This document shows positions 1-7,705 of a DNA stretch of 15,770 bases, in pieces. Position 1 is the stretch's first letter. Every line of letters begins with the position of its first letter. The position numbers were made by a program, and so were the translations under genes. Under the pieces are notes generated by a model. It ran no database searches and had not been told where the DNA came from. It worked only from the letters and a program-made list of their open reading frames with translations. The stretch is taken from NCBI GenBank assembly GCA_003049485.1, contig PYST01000573.1, positions 1 through 15,770 on the forward strand, given 5' to 3'. Origin of the DNA: Ophioceras dolichostomum. Taxonomy: Eukaryota; Ascomycota; Sordariomycetes; Magnaporthales; Ophioceraceae.

Positions 1-60
1 AGTGATGACTTCGACCGCCGCTCGGGACGAAAACAAGAGAAACAAAGGGGGAAGACTCAC
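1..60 (-). other. Partial second intron of the HOM2-type gene
   Basis: On the minus strand the coding frame reaches SHN plus a single A, then GTGAGT at 60-55. An A as first codon base would give Thr (ACN) after splicing, which fits the usual HNT end of this enzyme. The acceptor and last exon lie outside the window. Reading through instead gives an unrelated Ser/Pro/Val-rich tail with no stop before the edge. Confidence 0.75.
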
Positions 61-1202
61 TATTATGACTCAGCGCAACAAACTTGATGTCGAACACGCC
101 GCTCTCGTCCTCCCGCACGCGGCCCACGCTCACGGTGTAGCCCCTCGACAGCTCCCTGTCTAGCCTCGGCTGCGGCCTGTCGGCCTCCTCGAACACCATG
201 ATGCTCGGCGTCGGCGCGCTCGGGCAGCCCAGGGCCTCCGCCTCGGACACGTACGTCGACAGCGCCATCTTGACGGCCTCGGCGGACGGCGGGGGCCTGT
301 TCTTGAACCGCAGCGACACGCACGCCATGTGGCCGTCCAGCACGGGCACGCGGTTGCACGACGCCGAGACGCGCAGCGACGTCTGCTCCTCGAACGCCGT
401 GGCCTCGGCGTTGATGCCGCCCAGGATCTTGCGCGCCTCCGTCTCGAGCTTGTCCTCCTCGCCCGGTATGTAGGGGACGACGTTGTCGATGACGTCCATC
501 GACGCCACGCCCGGGTAGCCCGCGCCCGAGACGGCCTGCATGGTGACCACGGACGCGCAGTCGACGGGGCCGAAGCGGGCCTGCAGCGCCGCGAACGGTA
601 TGACGAGCCCGATGACGGCGCAGTTGCTGTTGCACACCAGGAACCCCTTGCTCAGGCTGCCGTGGCGGGCGCGCTGGTGCGGGATCAGCGACAGGTGGGG
701 GAGGTTCACGGTGGGGACCACGAGGGGCACGAGGGGGTCCCGCCGGTGGTTCTTCGCGTTGGAGAAGACGGGGATGTTGGCGCGCAGGAACTCGAGCTCG
801 ATGTCGCCGGCCACGTCGGAGTCGAGGCCGGAGAAGACGACGTCGCAGTCGGCCGCGAAGTCGGAGGCGCGGCACGAGCGCACCACGAGGTCCGCCACCG
901 CGCCGACCATGGGCGAGGCCTGCTTCCAGCGCACGGCGTCGCGGTACTTCTTGCCGGCCGACCGGGAGGAGGCGCCGACGGCGGTGAGGACGAAGGACGG
1001 GTGCTGCTGGAGGAGGAGGATGAAGCGCTGGCCTACTGAGCCGGTTGCGCCGAGGACGCCTGTTTTTGTAGGTTGCTGTCTGTTAGTCTCTTGCTGGTTC
1101 CGCCCTGGGCCCTGGGAGTGCCAAACGTAGTATAGTCGCATATGGATTGGATAGTAGCTGGAGGTACGTACCGCACTTCTTCGTGGGAAATTGTGACGCC
1201 AT
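61..1202 (-). CDS. HOM2: Aspartate-semialdehyde dehydrogenase, 3' end outside window
   Basis: Catalyses NADPH-dependent reduction of aspartyl-4-phosphate to aspartate semialdehyde, the branch step toward threonine, methionine and isoleucine, in the cytosol. Exon 1 is 1202-1172 and exon 2 is 1059-61; the 112-nt intron (1171-1060) has a GTACGT donor, a GACTAAC branch site and a CAG acceptor. Splicing joins the first ten residues to the dinucleotide motif GATGSVG (residues 14-20). Also visible are SSRSAGKKY (41-49), the catalytic Cys157 in SNC, the QAVSGAG loop (Gln185), CNR (245-247) with His254, RFKNRP after it, and RPQPRLDR near the end. The reading frame stays open to SHN plus one base, followed by a GTGAGT donor, so the last exon (roughly 20 residues by family length) is beyond position 1. 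The start was chosen because the intron links it to the motif in frame. Oddities: the residues after the catalytic Cys are AVIG and the residue after the active-site His is Met. Family assignment is firm; orthology to HOM2 is inferred. Confidence 0.93.
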
Positions 1203-1282
1203 CGTTGCTGCCGTCCGCCCGTACAGTTGCTCGTCGAGTTGGTGGTAGAGCTGGAGGACTCAAGGTAGAGTAGTAGGCCAAT

Positions 1283-1297
1283 TCACTCTGAGAGTGA
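1283..1297. repeat. 15-bp perfect palindrome upstream of HOM2
   Basis: TCACTCT and AGAGTGA are exact 7-bp inverted arms around a single G, 81 bp before the HOM2-type start codon. It could be a dimeric factor site or a small hairpin in the 5' leader. Function is not known. Confidence 0.6.
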
Positions 1298-1310
1298 TGC
1301 TGTCGCAGTG

Positions 1311-1332
1311 CTCAACCTTGGAGAAGGTTGAG
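1311..1332. repeat. 22-bp hairpin upstream of HOM2
   Basis: Two exact 9-bp inverted arms (CTCAACCTT and AAGGTTGAG) flank a 4-nt loop, about 110 bp before the HOM2-type start. It lies between the start codon and the TGACTCA site, so it would be in the transcript only if transcription begins upstream of it. Confidence 0.65.
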
Positions 1333-1364
1333 GATGTCCCCAACTTCCCAAAATTCACCTAAAT

Positions 1365-1371
1365 TGACTCA
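1365..1371 (-). promoter_or_regulatory. CPC1/GCN4-type TGACTCA element
   Basis: TGACTCA is the core site of the fungal general amino-acid control bZIP activators (GCN4 in yeast, CPC1/CpcA in filamentous fungi). It lies 163 bp upstream of an amino-acid biosynthesis start codon and directly abuts an AT-rich ATATATA stretch (1371-1377) that could serve as a TATA element. The placement fits cross-pathway control of HOM2. The function is inferred. Confidence 0.55.
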
Positions 1372-2339
1372 TATATAACGAACGGCCTGATGAATCACCT
1401 CTTTTTTCCTTTAGGGGGAGAATTTGTGGTGGTTCGTCCCAGAGCCAACATAACCCCACGTCCCCCCCGCGATCGGAGGATGCCCCTCCATTTACAGCAC
1501 ACAGACAGGGGTAAACTTTTCAGTGGGACTGGGCGCCCTGCTTGCTTTGGGGCGGGCGGCTGTGGCGGGCGAGCGGGCGCTCTATTGGTGGAGCTGAGAG
1601 TTGCGCCCAGGGAGAGAGAGCGAGGGGGAAAAGGAACAGTGGTAATAAAGGCTACCGGAGAGAAGATTGATGGCTCAAAATAATAATTGGGGTTTGATTC
1701 AGTCCAGGGCTTGTGCTTGCCTCTTGCAGCAACCCCGAGCATACCTTGAATTTGCTACTCTGCTGAGAGACTTTTGAGGCTGTCTCGTGGGTGTTTGTAG
1801 AGGGATGTGGGTTGCTGACAAAGGTAGGTTTACGGAATACTGTGTCCCAAGTGTCCCAACAAATTGGTGCGCCCAGCCTCGCCTCGCCGTGATGATGCAC
1901 CGGAAAGTAGCAGCGGGAGAATCTGGCCCGCAAGCTGCGGAGTATCAACAGCTTACGAAATGCCACGGGAGCCAAACCGATTCCCTGGGTCGTATTTCAA
2001 GCTGGGTTGGCTCCAAAAATGATAAGCGGTAAGCTGGGAAAGCTCTGGGGTCAAGGGCAGAGCGCCAGCGCATGCTACCTCTAGTCCTGCAGTCGGTCAG
2101 CTCAGCCCTGCCGTGGGGAGCTTGGCGCGGACTTTCTTCCGTGCGGAATGCCACTAGTATCTGGCGAATGTGAGGGAGGCTGGGAGGGTGGAGGATATAA
2201 CAAGTAAGAAACCTCCCCTCCCCCAACAAGATCTGGAGCTGAAATCCAACCTACTAGCCCGTCAATAGAGTCAATAAGCAGAGGTCGTGGACGGGTTGGG
2301 CAGGGCCGGCTTCGTTTTCGTTTTCATCCCAAGTCGCGT

Positions 2340-2354
2340 TATACTATACTATAC
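2340..2354 (+). repeat. TATAC tandem repeat in SDR promoter
   Basis: Three head-to-tail copies of TATAC, followed by TAGTA, lie 95-110 bp before the SDR start codon. The position suits a core promoter (TATA-like) element for the SDR gene, with transcription starting in the short leader after it. Confidence 0.4.
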
Positions 2355-2449
2355 TAGTACCAGACACGGGAAGGAGGACTAAAGATCTACGTTCTCGCCC
2401 TCCGAGACCAGCCACTATCCCGCCCTGCCGACCATTGCCAGCTCCGATC

Positions 2450-3604
2450 ATGTCCGCCCCACTCGTACCTAAAGGCACCCACCGGCTGGTGGAGGAGATC
2501 AGGCAGTCCGGCCCCGTCGACACCTCGGTTCCCTACGACGAGACCCGCGTCGCCGGCAAGACAATCCTCATCACCGGCGCCGCGTCCGGCCTCGGCGCCG
2601 CCTTCGCGCGGAAATGGGCCAGCCTGGGCGCCAATCTCATCCTCGGCGACATCAACGTCGCGGCGGGCGAGGAGCTGGTCGCGGAGCTGCGCACGTCGAC
2701 GTCGAACCCGCACCATTTCTTCCAGCACTGCGACGTGACCGATTGGCAGAGCCAGGTGGAGCTCTTCCAGGCCGGCGTGCGCGCGAGCCCGACGGGCGGC
2801 ATCGACGTGGTGGTGCCCAACGCGGGCATCGCCGACTACGCCACGCCCATGTCAGGGAAGGGGTTCGAGAACCCGGCCGGGCTGGACGCGGACCACCCGC
2901 CGCCGCCGAAGCTCAAGGTGCTGGACGTCAACATTCAGGGCGTGTTCTACACAGTACATTTGGGTCTGTTCTGGCTGCAGCGGAACGGCGGGAGTGATGA
3001 CGACGAAATCGAAGCAAAGAAGGCTCCTCCTCCTCCTCCCCAAGACCGCCACATCCTATTCATCAGCTCGCTCGCCGGCCTCTTCCCCGTCGTCGGCCAA
3101 ACCCAATACGTGGCCTCCAAGCACGCCGTCACGGGCCTCTTCCGCACGCTGCGCTGCACTTCGTGGCGCCAAAACGTGCGCATCAACATGATCTGCCCGT
3201 ACTACGTCGACACGGGCATCAACCCGCCCATGGGCCTCTCGCTGCTCGCGGGCGTGGGCACCGTCCCCATTCCCGACGTCGTCGACGCCGCGACGAGGTT
3301 GGTCGCCGACGAGGGCATCGTGGGCCGCTCGCTCGTCGTCGGCCCGAGGATGCGCGTCGAGGACGGCGAGGACGGCGAGGTGCGGCTGGTCAGGAAGACG
3401 GGGGACGACCCCAGCTCCGCCGTGTGGGAGTGCTACGCGCACGACTACGACATGGCCGAGCCGTTCACGTGGTCGTACACGAGATTCCTGAACACGTACC
3501 AGGCCATCAACGGCTGGGTCGGCTGGGCGAGGGACCTCGCGAACATTTGGCTCTTTCGCACAGACCCTAGGCCGAAGAAGAGGACGTTGGGGTCGAGGCG
3601 GTGA
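2450..3604 (+). CDS. Extended short-chain dehydrogenase/reductase, NAD-preferring type
   Basis: Predicted 384-residue cytosolic oxidoreductase with a Rossmann fold; the substrate is unknown. Classical SDR motifs occur in order: TGAASGLG (42-49, cofactor glycine motif), Asp67 after the second strand (suggests NAD rather than NADP), CDVTD (94-98), NAG (124-126), Asn161, Ser206/Ser207, and YVASK with Tyr220 and Lys224. The resemblance is to fungal SDRs often named 15-hydroxyprostaglandin or 5'-hydroxyaverantin dehydrogenase-like, but those names should not be read as a function. It is longer than the usual 250-280 residues, with about 35 residues before the fold, an acidic/poly-Pro insert (about 182-198) before the catalytic Ser strand, and about 90 residues after it with an aromatic-rich end. 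It is a single exon. The ATG at 2450 has A at -3 and no earlier in-frame ATG. No signal peptide or membrane span is apparent. Confidence 0.9.
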   Translation: MSAPLVPKGTHRLVEEIRQSGPVDTSVPYDETRVAGKTILITGAASGLGAAFARKWASLGANLILGDINVAAGEELVAELRTSTSNPHHFFQHCDVTDWQSQVELFQAGVRASPTGGIDVVVPNAGIADYATPMSGKGFENPAGLDADHPPPPKLKVLDVNIQGVFYTVHLGLFWLQRNGGSDDDEIEAKKAPPPPPQDRHILFISSLAGLFPVVGQTQYVASKHAVTGLFRTLRCTSWRQNVRINMICPYYVDTGINPPMGLSLLAGVGTVPIPDVVDAATRLVADEGIVGRSLVVGPRMRVEDGEDGEVRLVRKTGDDPSSAVWECYAHDYDMAEPFTWSYTRFLNTYQAINGWVGWARDLANIWLFRTDPRPKKRTLGSRR

Positions 3605-5489
3605 GCCTACGACCTGCTCTTGCTGTTGGTCGAAGGTTCATGTCTGATCCTAAAAGTACTGGTAGACTCTAGACTCTTGTCACATTGGTGGGCCTAATAG
3701 ACGATAGACGATGGACGTGCATGGGTTTCCATGAGCTGAATGCTGGGACGGATTGCTGGTTGTAAGGTTATGAGACGATGCCTCTTGGCGACCCTTGTGT
3801 GGAACTGTCGATGGAGTGGGATTTAGCTTTCTTGATGTGGTCAGATCAGGGACGATAGCTTGGTAAAGCACACGAGAGATCGACTAGCAGCTCCCCGGCA
3901 TGCATTATTCTGTCTTGCTCGTGATGATTCGGCGAAAAAAAAGTTCTCTGGCCCTCCAGCTCTCATCTTCAAGTTTTCACCCCAACCCTACCAGGTAGAC
4001 GGGCAAGCCGACAACCGGAAACACTGGTGTCGTGCTCACCATTTTATGGAAGGGGTGGTTTCTGAGACATGAAATGCTCATGATCGTCGCGCAGTGAGAA
4101 GAACAAAAACACCAACACTGCTTGATTGGACAGGGCATTCATGACAGATATCCTCGATGTCCTCGGAGCTGCCTCCGTCCCCACATATAGCTGGCAGATC
4201 AAACGCTGACAACTTGAACTTGTCACGTCTCGCTGGCAGCACGGCGGGGAAAGATGACCATCACAAGAACTTGGCGCTACTGCGTATTGAGCCAAGAAGA
4301 ACAACAACTATCACCAAAGATTCTTCTATGTACCAAAGATTCAATCCGGAATATGCCTGCATTGCGCAATGAACAGGGCAGTGCACAAGCATCCGCGTTG
4401 TTGGCTCGATCTCGAGAAGCAAAGAATTCGGATGGCATCATCAAGTGAGATCGGAACCGGCTGCCGAATCTGGGGGAATCGCGATCGGCGGTCATATCAA
4501 TTCAGGAACCCGTTAAGTCTGTAAGAGATGGTGCTTCCAGCTTTATCAGCGGCTTGTATTGAAATACATACATACATCAACGCAATTGCCCATATCTGAG
4601 AAGGCGTGTACCCTCCAGCCAGCCGCGGACGTATCGGGGGCCTACTCATTGTCACTCCAGGACTGAGGTGGAGATGCCCTCGCCGCTGGAATGGATCCGA
4701 GCACTCGAGGGGTTCAAGTCTGGACTCTTGGGAGAATAGCGTGCTTCACTGATACCCCTCTCCAATCAACGCACATGCGTAAACAACTAAAGTGAAGCCA
4801 GAGAACCAAGCCGACCTCGTGAGAACTTCCTGAACAGTGACGCTGAATAATGGGCAATCTGAGAACGTCAACAACGTGCGCTTGGCATCCCACTCGGACC
4901 AAATTCGTCGTTGTCTTTCAAAGCAAGGGGGGGTGGCAGCAACATCACTTCAACTACGCTAGTGTCGGCGCTTCATGCTGCTTTTTGGGGAAGATCGGAT
5001 TTTGGACAGTAATTAAGAGATCAAGGCATGTTTTATAAGGAATTTTATCACGGATCTATCAAGCCTAGCCTTTTGCGACCTGAGGTGTCCTACCGAGTTG
5101 AGGGGCGCCGCGGACGCCGTGTCCGGATTTAAGACATCCTCGCAGGAGCACCCGAGAGAGGACCGGGGGAACCGAGTTGCGAGTCCGAAAGGCTCGCATC
5201 AACATTCGCATCAATCGGCTCAAGGATTCGTCCGCTTCGCATGCGCCTTCATCGTCCATCAGGCTGCCGTCGTCGTGACATACGACATCCGTAGTACGCG
5301 TCGTCTGGTTTGATAATCATCACCGCAAGCTCTCGAGCGAGAAGGAAGGCGAAAAGTGGGGTACTGACAAAGCAAAACGGAGGAAGGCCGTGATGCAGAC
5401 GTTGTAGTTTTCAATCTTCACGATGGCCTCGCTATCCGGTGTTATTGATGCTATGTAGGACACGCGGTGGCGGGCACCTCGACCGGCGG
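3605..5489. other. Gene-poor stretch between SDR and NmrA-like genes
   Basis: Nearly 1.9 kb with only short reading frames lacking recognisable motifs, plausible splicing or good codon usage. It should contain the SDR 3' UTR on the left and promoter DNA of the next gene on the right. Composition is more AT-rich than the flanking genes, without the extreme bias of repeat-induced mutation. There is a short ACAT run near 4565-4577 and a GC-rich, repeat-containing patch near 5100-5215. No tRNA, 5S or transposon ends were recognised. Confidence 0.6.
5194..5214. repeat. Short direct repeat TCGCATCAA
   Basis: Two exact 9-nt copies start at 5194 and 5206 (12-nt period). The first overlaps one arm of a 6-bp hairpin (TGCGAG 5178-5183 with CTCGCA 5193-5198). 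No function is recognised. Confidence 0.4.
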
Positions 5490-5622
5490 TATAAGTATCA
5501 CTGGGTCAACTCCCCTATCGACAACTCTGTTCGGCTTGATCAAACCTCGCCCTCATCTCGTCTTCCGGACACTCACACCGGCGCTCATCTTCACTACCAC
5601 TAGTCGCACTTAGTACCTATCT
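5311..5622. promoter_or_regulatory. GATA-type sites upstream of NmrA-like gene
   Basis: Three HGATAR motifs lie within 370 bp of the start codon: TGATAA at 5311 on the plus strand, and CGATAG (5515-5520) and AGATAG (5617-5622) on the minus strand. This is the core site of AreA/NIT2-type GATA factors. The motif is short and frequent, so regulation is only a suggestion. Confidence 0.25.
5490..5497 (+). promoter_or_regulatory. Candidate TATA box of NmrA-like gene
   Basis: TATAAGTA sits 186 bp before the start codon inside a GC-rich flank. It is followed by a pyrimidine-rich leader, as is common for fungal promoters. Transcription would be expected to begin a few tens of bases downstream. Confidence 0.45.
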
Positions 5623-5675
5623 ACTACATACCTCCTGACGCGATCCGATCATCAAAAATACCTAATCACTTTGCA

Positions 5676-6593
5676 ATGGCGACCTACCTCATCACCCAAG
5701 CCACCGGCCACCAGAGCCAAAGCATCATCAAGCTCCTCCTGGCAGCCGGAGCCAACGTCCACGCGGTGGTCCGTGACCCCTCGAAGATCTCCCCGATCCT
5801 GAAGAGCCCCGGCGTCACCGTCTTCAAAGGCGACAGCGACGACCTCGACGCGGTCTTCGCGGCCGCCCAGGGCTGCTCGGCCGCGTTTCTGAACACCTTC
5901 CCGATCCCGGGGCTCGAGGCTCGACAGGCCCAGACCATAGTTGCGGCGTGCAAGAAGGCGGGCGTCGAGAACCTCGTCGCCAGCACCACCTACTGCACCG
6001 GCCGCAAGGACCTGTGGGACACCGAGGCGTGCGTGGAGAGCCAGCTGATCGACTACTACCGCTCCAAGGCCGAGGTGGAGGACGTCGTGCGCACCGCCGG
6101 CTTCGAGTCGTACGTGATCGTCCGGCCGTGCTTCATGGACTACGACTACATGCTGCCCCACGTGCACTGGGACTTCCCCGAGCTGCCGACCCAGGGCGTG
6201 CTGGTCCACGGCTACGACGACGGCGTCGGCATGCCGCACACGGCCGTGGATGACGTGTCCAGGTTCGTCGTGAGGGCCTTCCAGGACCCGGCCCGGTTCA
6301 ACGGCGCCGAGGTCGACTTCGCCTTCGAGACCCTGACTGTCGAGCAGGTCCGCGACATCCTTGTCCGGGTCAGCGGCGGCACCAGGGACGTCAAGGTCCG
6401 GAGGGGCGACGCTCGCGAGATGGAGGAGACGTTCTTCCGCTTCCGGTTTCATCGGTTCGCCAGCCTCACCGACCTGAGCGAGGTCGAGAAGGCCGCCATG
6501 GAGGCGAAGGCCAAGTACGGGATCGAGGTCACTTCGATCGAGGATGCGCTGCAGGGGCAGAAGGACAGGCTTCTGGAGTGTCTGCCAGCTTAG
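5676..6593 (+). CDS. NmrA-like / isoflavone-reductase-type NAD(P)-binding protein
   Basis: Single-exon, 305-residue atypical SDR of the NmrA/isoflavone-reductase type, either an NADPH-dependent reductase or a redox-sensing regulator; the substrate is unknown. The N-terminus forms the first strand and a modified loop ITQATGHQSQS (6-16). The usual GATGxQG has become QATGHQS, so the first and last glycines are lost. Arg33 in VVRDPSK suits NADP phosphate binding, GDSDD follows at 52-56, and Lys131 in YYRSKAEVE matches the family's conserved lysine. VIVRP (147-151) and a following short loop match the region before the substrate pocket. Length is normal for the family (about 300). The start is the first ATG after the TATA-like element and leader. 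No signal peptide or membrane span is present. Family confidence is high; catalytic competence is uncertain because of the altered glycine motif. Confidence 0.9.
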   Translation: MATYLITQATGHQSQSIIKLLLAAGANVHAVVRDPSKISPILKSPGVTVFKGDSDDLDAVFAAAQGCSAAFLNTFPIPGLEARQAQTIVAACKKAGVENLVASTTYCTGRKDLWDTEACVESQLIDYYRSKAEVEDVVRTAGFESYVIVRPCFMDYDYMLPHVHWDFPELPTQGVLVHGYDDGVGMPHTAVDDVSRFVVRAFQDPARFNGAEVDFAFETLTVEQVRDILVRVSGGTRDVKVRRGDAREMEETFFRFRFHRFASLTDLSEVEKAAMEAKAKYGIEVTSIEDALQGQKDRLLECLPA

Positions 6594-6610
6594 GTTATGT
6601 GCTTAGGTTA
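6588..6610 (+). repeat. 10-bp direct repeat overlapping the stop codon
   Basis: GCTTAGGTTA occurs at 6588-6597 and again at 6601-6610, a 13-nt period. The first copy contains the TAG stop of the NmrA-like gene and the second lies in its 3' UTR. It looks like a small tandem duplication. Confidence 0.55.
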
Positions 6611-7705
6611 GTTGGCTCAGTCGGGCAGTGTTGATGTGCAAACGGCCCAGTCACCGGTTTCTAGGTTCTTGTCTGTTTGTCTTCAAGGGGGAACCGATGA
6701 TTTTCGGGCGATCAGGGTTTTCATAGCATCGAATTCGCGGGATGGGATCACTGAAGAGTGGTAAAAATAGAAAGATTGAAGCAAACGAAGGATGACAAGC
6801 CAGTACTAATACTACCTTGCGATAAGCAGTTGTTGACTTCTCTCTCATGATCGTGACCACAGATCCAGCACGTGCGGAGCAGACGTGGAAGGGGGAAAGA
6901 AGATCATCCTGTAACAAACAAGCAGTTCGTCAATTATGCTCTTGAAGTTCTCTGCAAAGGACTGACGGCAACCTCTGCAACCCACCGAAACACAACTCAA
7001 CATGAAGCCCTGTCTCGATGCTGCAACCTGTCTTGGCGGGACAAGACAACCGAACCCAACTGAGCCAACCCAAGCAGAAGCAGAGCCCCGCTAAAGTTAC
7101 AGCGATGAGCTGCAGTATGGGGTCAGTTCCCCATTTCTCCATCCTTCCCACATCCAGCCAGCCAGCCGTTGGGTCTCCGTTGGGGCTTGTCCACACTCCT
7201 CTAATTCTTAGCTCTCAAAAGGCCAAGCCCAAGCCACGTACGTAGCATCCTTGACACGCCACCCAGCGCCGATACCCAACATGCGAACATCTGAACTTTT
7301 AAACCTCCACATTCGCCCATCACATCACCGCAACAGGAAGACAGCTTCCCCGAGCCTTTCCCGCAGAGAGGGTGCGCATAAACCTGCGTCGTTTCACCCC
7401 CTGCTTCAAGCTCCTAAAATACAGAAATCCAGAGCAGCGTCCCAGGAAAATCTGGTCAGCTGCAGGTCTTCCCGCACTCGAAACGAACCCTGTCCTTGCG
7501 CCCCGGGCCGGCCGCCGCACTCCAACCAAGCCAAAAGAACAACTTTTTTCCCCCCCTCCTACCACCACACGTGTCCCGCATTGCGTCGTGTGCGTACGTG
7601 CCTGCTTGAGATCGAGAGGGGGAGCATCGCCACCCACGCCGCCGACGCCAGAGAAGGGCAGCAAACATCTCAACCCGCCGCTGCCTCACTGCCTTCGAAT
7701 CACCA
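6594..7705. other. NmrA-like 3' UTR and RGD1-type promoter/leader
   Basis: About 1.1 kb without a recognisable gene. The left part is the 3' flank of the NmrA-like gene. The right part, from about 7250, is C-rich and resembles a fungal promoter and 5' leader. An ATG at 7281 opens a 168-codon frame ending at 7787 that overlaps the RGD1-type start out of frame. Its Pro/Ser/Arg-rich translation resembles no protein I know, so it is probably not a gene, but it matters if transcripts begin before it. Confidence 0.55.

Larger units (their letters stand above)
1203..2449. other. Divergent intergenic region, HOM2 / SDR promoters
   Basis: This stretch of about 1.25 kb separates two divergently transcribed genes and should contain both promoters. 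Only short unconvincing reading frames occur. It holds the TGACTCA site, two palindromes near the HOM2 start, purine-rich patches (around 1610-1635), and a TATAC repeat about 95 bp before the SDR start. Nothing resembling a tRNA, 5S rRNA or transposon was seen. Confidence 0.7.

Noticed and set aside
66..72. Second TGACTCA motif
   Set aside because: It lies inside the coding exon near the 3' end of the HOM2-type gene and is palindromic, so it is best seen as chance.
63..875. Arg/Pro-rich open frame on the minus strand overlapping the ASA dehydrogenase
   Set aside because: It is an out-of-phase reading of GC-rich coding DNA. The other minus frame carries every motif of the enzyme family.
2435..2449. 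In-frame TTG upstream of the SDR start
   Set aside because: Fungal nuclear genes start at ATG, and the ATG at 2450 has a good context.
4711..4721. tRNA B-box-like GGTTCAAGTCT
   Set aside because: No A box, anticodon arm or acceptor stem could be paired at suitable distances.
5278..5292. ACATACGACAT, similar to the 5' end of fungal 5S rRNA
   Set aside because: The resemblance ends after about ten bases, and no internal control region or closing stem follows.
2450..6593. SDR plus NmrA-like protein as part of a secondary-metabolite cluster
   Set aside because: No synthase, P450, transporter or cluster regulator is present, the two genes are 2 kb apart, and the flanking genes are housekeeping-like.
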